Assembly: GCF_039521565.1 (NCBI RefSeq)
Contig: NZ_BAAACP010000006.1
Span: forward strand, 99,013-163,012
Length of the DNA: 64,000 nucleotides
Reading direction: 5' to 3'
Origin: Paraclostridium tenue
GTDB lineage: Bacteria; Bacillota; Clostridia; Peptostreptococcales; Peptostreptococcaceae
Positions 43,156 through 52,099 of the stretch are shown here, piece by piece; the first letter of the stretch is position 1; each line of letters opens with the position of its first letter. The notes beneath the pieces were generated by a model. It did no database searches. It had not been told where the DNA came from and worked only from the letters and a program-made list of their open reading frames with translations. The position numbers and the translations under genes are program-made.

Positions 43156-44277
43156 ATGAGTGCAATAAGATATGAACTTATAAAAACTTGTAAGCAAAGT
43201 GGAGCAAGACTAGGAAGATTACATACTCCTCATGGGGTAATTGAGACACCAATATTTATGCCAGTTGGAACTCAAGCAACTGTAAAGTCTATGACACCAG
43301 AAGAATTAAAAGAAATAGGATCTCAAATAATATTAAGTAACACGTATCATTTATACATGAGACCTGGTCATGATTTAGTTAAAGAAGCTGGAGGGCTTCA
43401 TAAGTTTATGAACTGGGATAAACCTATACTTACAGATAGTGGAGGGTTCCAAGTATTTAGCTTAGGACCACTTAGAAAAATAACTGAAGAAGGTGTACAC
43501 TTTAGATCTCATATAGATGGGTCTAAACACTTTATAAGTCCAGAAAAGGCTATGGAAATACAAAATGCATTAGGTTCAGATATCATGATGGCATTTGATG
43601 AATGTGCTCCATATCCAGCAGATAGAGAATATGTTAAAAATTCTTTAGAAAGAACTACAAGATGGTTAAAAAGATGTAAAGAAGCTCATAAAAATACAGA
43701 AAATCAAGCCTTATTTGGTATAATTCAAGGTGGTATGTATAAGGATTTAAGAGAACAATCAGCAAAAGAAATATTAGAATTAGACTTACCTGGATATGCA
43801 GTAGGTGGTTTAAGTGTTGGAGAGCCAAAAGAATTAATGTATGAGGTTTTAGATTATACAGTACCTCTAATGCCAGAGAATAAGCCAAGATATTTAATGG
43901 GTGTTGGAAGTCCTGACGACTTAATAGAAGGGGTAATAAGAGGAATAGATATGTTTGACTGTGTATTACCTACGCGTATAGCTAGAAATGGTACTGCTAT
44001 GACAAGTGAAGGAAAAGTAGTAGTTAGAAATGCAAAATATGCAAGAGATTTTGGACCGTTAGATCCTAATTGTGATTGCTACTGTTGTAAAAACTATACA
44101 AGAGCTTATATAAGACATTTAGTTAAAGCTAATGAAATATTAGCTGCAAGACTTATAACTACACATAACTTACATTTCTTATTAGATTTAATGAAGCAAG
44201 TAAGACAAGCTATAATGGAAGATAGATTATTAGATTTTAGAAGAGAATTTTTCCAAAAATATGGCTATGAATTATAA
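43156..44277 (+). CDS. tgt: tRNA-guanine transglycosylase
   Basis: 373 residues, TIM barrel. Asp94 (LTDSGGFQ) and the Asp in FDCVLPTRIARNG are catalytic; a zinc site is visible in CDCYCC..H (about 306-320). It exchanges guanine 34 for preQ1 in tRNA Asp, Asn, His and Tyr. SD AAGGAGAG. QueA acts next on its product. Confidence 0.96.
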   Translation: MSAIRYELIKTCKQSGARLGRLHTPHGVIETPIFMPVGTQATVKSMTPEELKEIGSQIILSNTYHLYMRPGHDLVKEAGGLHKFMNWDKPILTDSGGFQVFSLGPLRKITEEGVHFRSHIDGSKHFISPEKAMEIQNALGSDIMMAFDECAPYPADREYVKNSLERTTRWLKRCKEAHKNTENQALFGIIQGGMYKDLREQSAKEILELDLPGYAVGGLSVGEPKELMYEVLDYTVPLMPENKPRYLMGVGSPDDLIEGVIRGIDMFDCVLPTRIARNGTAMTSEGKVVVRNAKYARDFGPLDPNCDCYCCKNYTRAYIRHLVKANEILAARLITTHNLHFLLDLMKQVRQAIMEDRLLDFRREFFQKYGYEL

Positions 44278-44355
44278 TTATTTTAAGTTATAATGATTAT
44301 TATACCGAACAAAAATTAAAATGTTTAATAAATATGATAAAAAGGAGTGACTTAT

Positions 44356-44628
44356 ATGCCTCAAGCTGTAGTAGGGATACTTATGTGGGTTGTGTTTTTT
44401 GCAATATTTTATTTCTTCTTAATAAGACCACAAAAGAAAAAAGATAAACAATTAAAAGAAATGAGAGATAGCTTAAGTGTAGGAGCTAAAGTTGTAACAA
44501 TAGGTGGTATAGTAGCTAATGTAGCTAAAGTTGAAGAAGATGTTGTTATACTAGAAATCGGACCAAGTAGAACAAAAGTACCATTTGAAAAATGGGCTAT
44601 AGCATCTACACAATCAGAATCAAAATAA
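44356..44628 (+). CDS. yajC: Preprotein translocase subunit YajC
   Basis: 90 residues from ATG 44356; the in-frame GTG at 44347 is inside the AAAGGAGTGA SD. One membrane helix (about 6-24) then RPQKKKDKQLKEMRDSLSVGAKVVTIGGIVANV, the YajC signature. It joins SecDF to assist export. Location next to tgt is the usual bacterial order. Confidence 0.93.
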   Translation: MPQAVVGILMWVVFFAIFYFFLIRPQKKKDKQLKEMRDSLSVGAKVVTIGGIVANVAKVEEDVVILEIGPSRTKVPFEKWAIASTQSESK

Positions 44629-44653
44629 AAATAAAATCAATAATTGTAATTAC

Positions 44654-44701
44654 AAAACCTCCCCTTGAATATAATTTTATATGAAAGGGGGAGGTTTTTT
44701 T
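44654..44701 (+). terminator. yajC terminator whose 3' arm is the SD of the next gene
   Basis: Stem 44654-44666 with 44686-44698 (13 bp with one G-T), then T to 44701, directly followed by ATG 44702. AAAGGGGGAGG in the 3' arm is the SD and the seven-T run is the spacer. TATAAT (44670-44675) sits in the loop. Confidence 0.8.
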
Positions 44702-45064
44702 ATGGAAAAATCAAGTAATATATTCAAAGGTTTAGGATATGCTTACATAATAACATTAGCAAGCTTATTAATTTATAATTTATTATTAACATTTACAAGT
44801 ATTTCTTCAACTAGTATAGCTATGGCAACTTCGGCTATAACGACAGCATCTGCTGCATTTGGTGGATTTTATGCATCTATGAAAATAAAGGAAAAGGGAC
44901 TTTTGTACGGTGTATTAGTTGGGTTAACTTACATATTATGTTTAATGATAGTAGTGTTTTTGGCTAAAGATTCTTTCACATTTGAAATGACTACAGCATA
45001 TAAAGTACTATTGACAACTTTGGCAGGAGGAATAGGTGGTGTTTTAGGGGTTAACTTTAAATAA
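44702..45064 (+). CDS. TIGR04086 family membrane protein
   Basis: 120 residues from ATG 44702 with four membrane helices: about 10-30, 38-56, 64-86 and 100-118. The small four-helix TIGR04086 family (AFGGFYASMKIKEKGLLYGVLVG, TTLAGGIGGVLGVNF) is common in Firmicutes next to yajC or scfA; function unknown. SD is inside the yajC terminator, as at yunB. The scfA gene follows 65 bases later, with its own extended -10 (TGATATAAT). Confidence 0.8.
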   Translation: MEKSSNIFKGLGYAYIITLASLLIYNLLLTFTSISSTSIAMATSAITTASAAFGGFYASMKIKEKGLLYGVLVGLTYILCLMIVVFLAKDSFTFEMTTAYKVLLTTLAGGIGGVLGVNFK

Positions 45065-45086
45065 ATTTCCACTTATGTAAATTTTA

Positions 45087-45095
45087 TGATATAAT
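45087..45095 (+). promoter_or_regulatory. Extended -10 promoter of scfA
   Basis: TGATATAAT (45087-45095), with a weak TTTCCA 18 bases upstream. About 35 bases before the scfA ATG. Confidence 0.5.
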
Positions 45096-45129
45096 CAATA
45101 AAGGTTTAGTAAGATAGGAGGTAGTTAAA

Positions 45130-45273
45130 ATGGAAAAGAAGCATATAAAAACTTTATCTAAAGCTACTTTAAAAGAAAGTGCGGCAAAAGGTGGATGTGG
45201 AGAATGTCAAACATCTTGTCAATCTGCTTGTAAAACTTCTTGTACAGTTGCAAATCAAGAGTGCGAGAGATAA
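45130..45273 (+). CDS. scfA: Six-cysteine peptide SCIFF
   Basis: 47 residues ending with six Cys (positions 23, 26, 30, 34, 38, 45), the SCIFF (six Cys in forty-five residues) pattern conserved in nearly all clostridia. It is a ribosomally made peptide in which ScfB forms a thioether bond between a Cys and an alpha-carbon of Thr. The leader MEKKHIKTLSKATLKESAAKG matches the family. It is too short for most gene lists. SD AGGAGG. A terminator lies between it and scfB, so peptide mRNA should exceed that of the maturase. Confidence 0.93.
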   Translation: MEKKHIKTLSKATLKESAAKGGCGECQTSCQSACKTSCTVANQECER

Positions 45274-45290
45274 TAAATTTATTATTTAAC

Positions 45291-45320
45291 AAAAAGGCAG
45301 CTATATAAGCTGCTTTTTTT
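45291..45320 (+). terminator. Terminator between scfA and scfB
   Basis: AAAAAGGCAGC (45291-45301) with GCTGCTTTTTTT (45309-45320), 7-base loop, seven T. Confidence 0.85.
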
Positions 45321-45415
45321 GAGTGAAATTGAAATATGCGGATATAAAAGATAAATAGTCTATAAGTCTATTTATATGATAATATATAGATATAAACAAA
45401 CTAGGAGGGCACATT

Positions 45416-46789
45416 ATGAGTATGATACATAAGTTTTCAATGAACGGATATAATATAGTTTTAGACGTAAATGGTGGAGCTGTTCATGTTGTAGATGAAG
45501 TAGCATATAACTTATTAGACCACTACAAAGAAAAATCTTTAGATGAAATAATAAAAGAATTAAGTGAAAATTACACAGAAGAACAAATAAAAGAAGCATA
45601 TAACGAAATAAAAACTTTAGAAGATGAAGGATTATTATATACAGTAGATACATATAAACATCATCCAAACTTTATTGATAGAAAAAAAGTTGTAAAAGCT
45701 TTATGTTTACATGTTGCACATGATTGTAACTTAAAGTGTAAATATTGTTTTGCAGCACAAGGAGATTTTGGTGGAGCTAAAGAATTAATGAGCTTTGAAG
45801 TTGGAAAAAAAGCTATAGATTATTTAATAGCTAATTCAGGAAATAGAAGGAATTTAGAAATAGATTTCTTTGGTGGAGAGCCATTAATGAACTTTGAAGT
45901 TGTAAAACAACTTGTTGAGTACGGTAGAAGTGTAGAAAAAGAAAATAATAAAAACATAAGATTTACAATAACTACAAATGGTGTATTACTTGATGATGAT
46001 AAAATAAAATATATAAATGAAAATATGCACAATGTAGTTTTAAGTTTAGATGGAAGAAAAGAAGTTAATGATAGAATGAGACCTACATTAAATGATAAGG
46101 GAAGTTATGACATAATAATGCCTAAGTTTAAAAAGCTTGTAGAAAGTAGACCTAAAGATAAATACTACTATATAAGAGGAACTTTCACTAGAGAAAACTT
46201 AGACTTTTCAGAGGATGTACTTCATTTTGCAGATGAAGGGTTTGAACTTACATCAGTAGAGCCTGTTGTAGATGATGAAAGTAATCCATTTGCATTAAGA
46301 CAAGAAGATATGGAAAAAGTATTTAATGAATATGAAAAATTAGCTGTTAAGTATTCAGATAGATTATTAAATGGAGAAAACTTTAAGTTCTTCCACTTTA
46401 TGATAGATTTAAATCAAGGACCTTGTGTAATAAAGAGAATAACAGGTTGTGGAGCTGGAAATGAGTATTTAGCCATAACTCCAAATGGAGATATTTATCC
46501 ATGTCATCAATTTGTTGGTAAAGATGAATATAAGCTTGCAAATATAAATGATGAAGAAATAGTAATTCCAAGAGAGTTAACAGATACATTTAAAAATGCT
46601 CATGTATACAGTAAAGAAGATTGTCAAAATTGTTGGAACAAATTCTACTGTTCAGGTGGATGTCATGCAAATGCAGTAAACTTTAATGGAGATGTAATGA
46701 AACCATATGAGTTAGGTTGTGAAATGCAAAAGAAACGTACTGAATGTTCTATAATGATACAAGCAAGATTAATGATAGAAGGGAAGTAG
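45416..46789 (+). CDS. scfB: Thioether cross-link-forming SCIFF maturase (radical SAM/SPASM)
   Basis: 457 residues. Residues 1-80 are a PqqD-like peptide-recognition part, then the radical SAM loop with Cys104, Cys108 and Cys111 (CNLKCKYC) and a SPASM domain with ITGCGAGNEYL, IYPCHQF and the CQNCWNKFYCSGGC cluster. It makes the Cys-to-Thr thioether in ScfA. SD AGGAGGG. Terminator upstream means partial readthrough or a second promoter at about 45340-45390. The gamma carbonic anhydrase gene starts five bases after its stop. Confidence 0.95.
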   Translation: MSMIHKFSMNGYNIVLDVNGGAVHVVDEVAYNLLDHYKEKSLDEIIKELSENYTEEQIKEAYNEIKTLEDEGLLYTVDTYKHHPNFIDRKKVVKALCLHVAHDCNLKCKYCFAAQGDFGGAKELMSFEVGKKAIDYLIANSGNRRNLEIDFFGGEPLMNFEVVKQLVEYGRSVEKENNKNIRFTITTNGVLLDDDKIKYINENMHNVVLSLDGRKEVNDRMRPTLNDKGSYDIIMPKFKKLVESRPKDKYYYIRGTFTRENLDFSEDVLHFADEGFELTSVEPVVDDESNPFALRQEDMEKVFNEYEKLAVKYSDRLLNGENFKFFHFMIDLNQGPCVIKRITGCGAGNEYLAITPNGDIYPCHQFVGKDEYKLANINDEEIVIPRELTDTFKNAHVYSKEDCQNCWNKFYCSGGCHANAVNFNGDVMKPYELGCEMQKKRTECSIMIQARLMIEGK

Positions 46790-46794
46790 ATATA

Positions 46795-47295
46795 GTGATA
46801 AAGGGGTATAAAGGTAAAAAACCCACATTTGACTCAAGTGTTTTTATAGCAGAATCAGCAGATATTATTGGTGATGTCAAAATAGGAAAGAATTCAAATA
46901 TTTGGTATAATACAGTTATAAGAGCAGATGAGAATTCTATAACTATAGGTGAAAATACTAATATACAAGATGGTACAGTTGTACATATAGAATATAACTG
47001 TGAAACTTTAATAGGAAATAATGTAACTGTAGGACATAAAGCCATTATACATGGATGCAAAATAGGAGATAATACTTTAATAGGAATGGGATCTATAATA
47101 TTAGGTGGAGCTGAAATTGGAGAATATACATTAGTTGCTGCAGGAAGTTTAGTTCCTCCAAATAAAAAAATACCATCAGGAGTTCTTGTAAAAGGATGTC
47201 CTGCACAAGTTATAAGAGAACTTACAGAAGAAGAAAAACAAAATCTTGTGAACTCTGCGTTAAAATATGTAGAAACTGCAAATAATCATAAATAG
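46795..47295 (+). CDS. Gamma carbonic anhydrase family protein (YrdA-like)
   Basis: 166 residues from GTG 46795, with GAAGGGAAG upstream at loose spacing. The frame is open inside scfB, but the N-terminus IKGYKGKKPTFDSSVFIAES is the family start. It forms a left-handed beta helix of hexapeptide repeats; the three zinc His are in VVHIEYN, TVGHKAI and IIHGC. It may hydrate CO2 or only bind metal. Five bases after scfB, so co-translated. Codons 2-5 (46800-46809) are complementary to ATACCCCTTT of the small RNAs. Confidence 0.85.
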   Translation: MIKGYKGKKPTFDSSVFIAESADIIGDVKIGKNSNIWYNTVIRADENSITIGENTNIQDGTVVHIEYNCETLIGNNVTVGHKAIIHGCKIGDNTLIGMGSIILGGAEIGEYTLVAAGSLVPPNKKIPSGVLVKGCPAQVIRELTEEEKQNLVNSALKYVETANNHK

Positions 47296-47298
47296 GTT

Positions 47299-47335
47299 AA
47301 GAAAAGGGGCAATATAAAATATATTGTCCTTTCTT
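47299..47335 (+). terminator. Terminator after the gamma carbonic anhydrase gene
   Basis: Stem from GAAAAGGGGCAATATA to TATATTGTCCTTTC with a few wobbles and a TTTCTTCTCTT tail. Confidence 0.65.
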
Positions 47336-47379
47336 CTCTTATAAATAATATTATTTAAACTAAGACTAGGGTGTGAAAA

Positions 47380-49044
47380 ATGAAAGTAAGTTATAGACAT
47401 TTAAAAAGATATAAAGAAATAGTTCGAATACTTTTAAAATATGGATTTAGTATTATAGTAGAAAAACTTAATATAGAAGGTGTAGCTTACAAGATTCCAA
47501 TAACAAATCCACCGATAGAAATAAAAAATATGTCCACAGGAGAAAGGTTAAGAAAAGCCTTTGAAGAATTAGGACCAACATATGTAAAATTAGGGCAAAT
47601 ACTAAGTACTAGAAAAGATTTATTAGATCAAAGTGTTATAAATGAGTTGGTGAAATTAAGAGATAATGTAGATGTATTTGACACTAATGTAGCTATAAGT
47701 ATACTAGAAGAAGAACTTAAGATGCCTATAAGTGATATTTTCCTAGAATTTAATTCTACGCCTATAGCAGCAGCATCCTTAGGTCAAGTTTATGAAGCAA
47801 AGTTAAAAAGTGGAGAAAGTGTAATAGTAAAAGTTCAAAGGCCAAAAGTAGAAAGTATAATAAAGTCAGATATAGAGATATTAAAAGCAATTGCAAGTGC
47901 TATTAAAGATTTTAATAAAGATTTAAATGTAGATATAGAAGGTATAGTTGAAGATTTTGAAACACAACTTTTAAGAGAGTTAGATTATAATTTTGAAGCT
48001 ATAAATGGACTTAAATTTCAAAATATATTCTCTGATACAACAGAAGTATATATTCCAAATGTATTTATGGAGTATACAACTAAAAAAGTGTTAGTATTAG
48101 AAAAAATAGTTGGAGTTAAACTTAGCGATATTGATAAAATGAAAGAGTTAGGTTGGAATACTAAAAAAATTAGTGAAATAGGAATGAATTCTTTATTTAA
48201 ACAAATATTTGAATATGGTTTTTTTCATGCAGACCCACATCCAGGGAATATATTTGTTATAAATGAAAATTGTATAGCATATATAGACTTTGGAATGATA
48301 GGTATAATAGATAAAAAGACATTAAATGTATTAAATTCTATAGCGTTTGCCGCAGTGGATAAAAACATAGATAGAATTATATATTTACTTATGGAACTAG
48401 ATGTTATATCTTATGACACTAATTTAAGTGGATTGAGACAAGATTTACTTTATTTAATGCATTATTATTATGATGTTCCTATAGATAAGTTAAATTTAGG
48501 GGATATATTAAATGAAGTATTTAGATTTTGTAGAACTTATAAGGTAGCACTACCACCTCAGTTAGTTTTATTAGTAAAAGCATTAATAACTCTTGAAGGA
48601 ACAGCTAGAGAACTTAATCCTAAATTTTCTATAACTATAGCTGGGAAATCATTTATGAAATATTACTATTTAAATAGATTAAATCCAGAAAATATATTAA
48701 AACAATCAAAGCAAAGTACACAAGAAGCTATTGCGGATGTAAGGATAATACCTAGACAATTAAAAAGTATACTTAGAAATTTAGAAAAAAATAATATTAA
48801 ACTTCATATAGAAGATGTGAAATTTTCTAAATTAGAAAAGATAATAACTGATTTAGCAACTCAATTATCCTTGAGTTTAGTTTTAGCAGCATTATTAGTA
48901 GGATCATCTTTAATAATAGCATCACCTAATATCAATAATAGTTTTTGGGTTAAAACACTAGCTTTTTCAGGGTTTATAGTTTCTTTTTTAGTTGGGATAT
49001 TGTTAATTATAAAAATAATAAGATCTGAATATATAAAAAAATAG
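47380..49044 (+). CDS. AarF/UbiB (ABC1) atypical kinase family protein
   Basis: 554 residues. The UbiB family marks are KAFEELGPTYVKLGQILSTR, AAASLGQVYEAKL (the AAAS-type motif), GFFHADPHPGNIFV and IDFGMIGII. Two C-terminal membrane helices (about 495-513 and 525-545) anchor it. In many bacteria UbiB supports ubiquinone; this is an anaerobe without a quinone route visible, so the role may be in lipid handling or membrane homeostasis. SD AGGGTGTG. The recJ gene follows 13 bases later. Confidence 0.85.
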   Translation: MKVSYRHLKRYKEIVRILLKYGFSIIVEKLNIEGVAYKIPITNPPIEIKNMSTGERLRKAFEELGPTYVKLGQILSTRKDLLDQSVINELVKLRDNVDVFDTNVAISILEEELKMPISDIFLEFNSTPIAAASLGQVYEAKLKSGESVIVKVQRPKVESIIKSDIEILKAIASAIKDFNKDLNVDIEGIVEDFETQLLRELDYNFEAINGLKFQNIFSDTTEVYIPNVFMEYTTKKVLVLEKIVGVKLSDIDKMKELGWNTKKISEIGMNSLFKQIFEYGFFHADPHPGNIFVINENCIAYIDFGMIGIIDKKTLNVLNSIAFAAVDKNIDRIIYLLMELDVISYDTNLSGLRQDLLYLMHYYYDVPIDKLNLGDILNEVFRFCRTYKVALPPQLVLLVKALITLEGTARELNPKFSITIAGKSFMKYYYLNRLNPENILKQSKQSTQEAIADVRIIPRQLKSILRNLEKNNIKLHIEDVKFSKLEKIITDLATQLSLSLVLAALLVGSSLIIASPNINNSFWVKTLAFSGFIVSFLVGILLIIKIIRSEYIKK

Positions 49045-49057
49045 GGGGTGATTGTCT

Positions 49058-51502
49058 ATGTTTAACAAAAAATGGACACTTAAGTATAAAGGAAGTATAA
49101 AGGATTACGATTTAAATAAAAAAATGAAAATTTCCCCGGAAATAGGTCAGATATTAAAAAATAGAGGTATTAACAGCGAAGAAGATGCTGAAATTTTCAT
49201 AAATCCGTCGCTAGATTACTTAAGAGACCCATTTTTAATGAAGGATATGGAAAAAGCTGTAGATAGAATAGAGTATGCTATAAAAAATAATCAAAATATA
49301 TGGATATATGGAGATTATGATGTAGATGGGGTATCTTCGACTTCTGTACTATGTTTATATTTTGATTCTATAGGATTTCCAGTAAAGTATTATATACCTA
49401 ATAGATTAGAAGAAGGTTATGGTATAAATGAAGATGCCATAGAAGTTTTAAAAAATCAAGGATGTGATTTGTTAATAAGTGTAGACTGTGGTATAACATC
49501 TGTAAAAGAAGTGGAATTAGCAAATCAATTAGGTATAGATGTTATAATAACAGATCACCACGAAGTGCAAGATGAAATACCTAACGCTTATGCAGTTATA
49601 AATCCTAAACAAGAAAATTGTAATTACCCGTTTGATATGTTATGTGGATGTGGAGTAGCATTTAAACTTATACAAGCATTAACTCCAGCAGAAGAATTTA
49701 AAACTTCTATGCATAATTACTTAGAGATTGTAACATTAGCAACTATATGTGATATAGTTCCACTTGTAGATGAAAACAGGATAATTGTTAAAAATGGATT
49801 AAAGCTTATGAAAAATGGAATAAATTTAGGGCTAAAAGAACTTATAAAGGTATGTGGAATAGATACAGATAAAATAGGTTCATCTCATGTCGGATTTTCT
49901 ATAGGTCCTAGAATAAATGCATCGGGAAGATTAGGTTATTCATATTTAGGAGTTGAATTATTTACAACGAAATCTAAAGAAGAAGCTATTGAAATAGCAA
50001 GTTTATTAGAGGATAAGAACAATGAAAGACAAATGATAGAAGCAAAAATGTATCAAGAAGCTGAAGATATAATTAATAGTGACGAAAGATATAAAGATGA
50101 TAAGGTATTAGTAATAGCAAATAAAGGATGGCAACATGGGGTTATAGGAATAGTAGCATCAAAATTAACGGAAAAATATTATAAACCTACTATACTTTTA
50201 ACTATAGAAGATGAAGAAGCTACAGGTTCTGCTAGATCAATAAAAGGATTTAGCATATTTGATACCCTTGTAAAGTGCTCTGATTTACTTGAAAAGTTTG
50301 GAGGTCATGAGCAAGCAGCTGGATTATCTATGGATAAAAATAATATAGATGAGTTAAGAAAACGAGTTAATGAAATAGCAGATTACAACCTTACAGATGA
50401 AGATATGATAGAAAATATATCTGTAGAATTTGAATTAAATGAAGGTTCTATAGATTTTAATTTGATTGAAGAATTACATAGCTTAGAACCATTTGGAATG
50501 AGTAATCCAAGCCCTAGATTCATAATTAGAGATTTAGAAATAAGATCTATATTTAGAATGGGTAAAGAGAAAAATCATCTGAAATTAAACTTAGAAAAAG
50601 ATAAAGTATATGAATGTGTTGGATTTAACATGGCCTATATGGCTGAAAATTATGAAGTTGGAGATAAAGTGGACGTACTATTTCAACTAGATGAAAATAA
50701 TTATATGGGAAATAGGAAAATACAGTTCTTGTTAAAAGATATAAGACTTTCATATCCAAAGAATACAAGTAAAAATATAAATAGTATAAAATTATTTGAA
50801 AGCTTAAAGCCATGCATAGAATCTAAAGACATAGAAATTAAAAATAAAAATATAAATATATGTGGAAGTAAAGATATAAATATATTTGATTATATAAATG
50901 ATAAGAGTTTAATCATTGTAAATTCGATAAATGGATTTTTTAAAGCTGTATCAGATTTATCACTTACAGAATATGAATTTGATATAAATTATAATATTAT
51001 AGAGAAGATAAACGACAAAGTTCAACTTATATTCTTTCCCTATATTGATAAAATAGATTTAAAAAGATATAATAATATTATTCTTTATGATTATTTATAT
51101 GATATAGAAGAATATTCATTTTTATGTGAATATACAAATAATCAATGTGAGATTATAAAGTATTATGATGAAAATGACTTAATATATATAAATAATATAG
51201 TAGATAGTATAATTCCAAATAGAGAAGAATTTATAGCTTTATATAAACTTGTATCTAAATATAGAGAAGTTAAAATTAATATATTAGAAATTAAATCGAA
51301 TTTAAATATAGCACCTATAAAATTATTTGCTATGTTAAATGTATTTAAAGAATTAGAATTAATGAATTTTAATATAGATAATAAAAGCAATACTTTAAAT
51401 ATGGAAATTATGCCAAAGCCAAATTCTAAGATTGATTTAAGTTCAAGTTTAATTTTACAAAGACTGAATCAACTTAAAGATAAATATAAACAGAGCTATT
51501 AG
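49058..51502 (+). CDS. recJ: Single-stranded-DNA exonuclease RecJ
   Basis: 814 residues from ATG 49058; the TTG at 49052 in frame is close to the AGGGGGTG SD. DHH motifs YGDYDVDGVSS and DHHEVQ, the DHHA1 part (FGGHEQAAGLSM) and an OB fold follow; the last 240 residues are a Firmicute-type extension. It degrades ssDNA 5' to 3' in recombination and mismatch repair. Same strand as apt, ten bases apart. Confidence 0.92.
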   Translation: MFNKKWTLKYKGSIKDYDLNKKMKISPEIGQILKNRGINSEEDAEIFINPSLDYLRDPFLMKDMEKAVDRIEYAIKNNQNIWIYGDYDVDGVSSTSVLCLYFDSIGFPVKYYIPNRLEEGYGINEDAIEVLKNQGCDLLISVDCGITSVKEVELANQLGIDVIITDHHEVQDEIPNAYAVINPKQENCNYPFDMLCGCGVAFKLIQALTPAEEFKTSMHNYLEIVTLATICDIVPLVDENRIIVKNGLKLMKNGINLGLKELIKVCGIDTDKIGSSHVGFSIGPRINASGRLGYSYLGVELFTTKSKEEAIEIASLLEDKNNERQMIEAKMYQEAEDIINSDERYKDDKVLVIANKGWQHGVIGIVASKLTEKYYKPTILLTIEDEEATGSARSIKGFSIFDTLVKCSDLLEKFGGHEQAAGLSMDKNNIDELRKRVNEIADYNLTDEDMIENISVEFELNEGSIDFNLIEELHSLEPFGMSNPSPRFIIRDLEIRSIFRMGKEKNHLKLNLEKDKVYECVGFNMAYMAENYEVGDKVDVLFQLDENNYMGNRKIQFLLKDIRLSYPKNTSKNINSIKLFESLKPCIESKDIEIKNKNINICGSKDINIFDYINDKSLIIVNSINGFFKAVSDLSLTEYEFDINYNIIEKINDKVQLIFFPYIDKIDLKRYNNIILYDYLYDIEEYSFLCEYTNNQCEIIKYYDENDLIYINNIVDSIIPNREEFIALYKLVSKYREVKINILEIKSNLNIAPIKLFAMLNVFKELELMNFNIDNKSNTLNMEIMPKPNSKIDLSSSLILQRLNQLKDKYKQSY

Positions 51503-51512
51503 GAGGATTTAA

Positions 51513-52025
51513 ATGAACTTAAAAGATTCAATAAGAGAGATTAAAGATTTCCCAAAACCAGGTATAGGATTTAAAGACATAACAACTTTATTAAGCAACG
51601 GAGAAGCATTTAAGTTTGCCATAGATGAGATAATAGCAGATCTAAAAGATAAAAATGTTGATGTAATAGTTGGACCAGAAGCAAGAGGATTCTTAATGGG
51701 AACTCCAGTTGCTTACGGAATGGGCATAGGATTTGTACCAGTTAGAAAGCCAGGTAAATTACCAGGAGAAGTAGAAAGCTTTGAGTATGGATTAGAGTAC
51801 GGAACTGATACATTAGAAATCCATAAAGATGCAATAAAGCCAGGTCAAAGAGTTGCGATAGTAGATGATTTATTAGCTACAGGAGGAACTATGCAAGCTG
51901 CTGCTAAACTTATAGAAAAGTTAGGTGGAGAGGTTGTTTCTATGCAATTTTTAATAGAATTAGAAGAGTTAAAAGGTAGCGATAAACTATCTAATTATCA
52001 TGTGAACTCACTTGTAAAATATTAA
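51513..52025 (+). CDS. apt: Adenine phosphoribosyltransferase
   Basis: 170 residues. The PRPP loop VAIVDDLLATGGT and the family start LKDSIREIKDFPKPGIGFKDITTLL. It salvages adenine to AMP. SD TAGGAGG. Lies in the recJ-apt-relA cluster, the usual Firmicute order. Confidence 0.96.
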   Translation: MNLKDSIREIKDFPKPGIGFKDITTLLSNGEAFKFAIDEIIADLKDKNVDVIVGPEARGFLMGTPVAYGMGIGFVPVRKPGKLPGEVESFEYGLEYGTDTLEIHKDAIKPGQRVAIVDDLLATGGTMQAAAKLIEKLGGEVVSMQFLIELEELKGSDKLSNYHVNSLVKY

Positions 52026-52033
52026 TAACGTTC

Positions 52034-52060
52034 AATAGTTGGTAAAAAGCCAACTATTTT
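52034..52060 (+). terminator. Terminator between apt and relA
   Basis: AATAGTTGG with CCAACTATT, 7-base loop, short T-run. Confidence 0.7.
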
Positions 52061-52099
52061 CATATATATCAAAATTTATACTATAAAATAGGTGGTACT

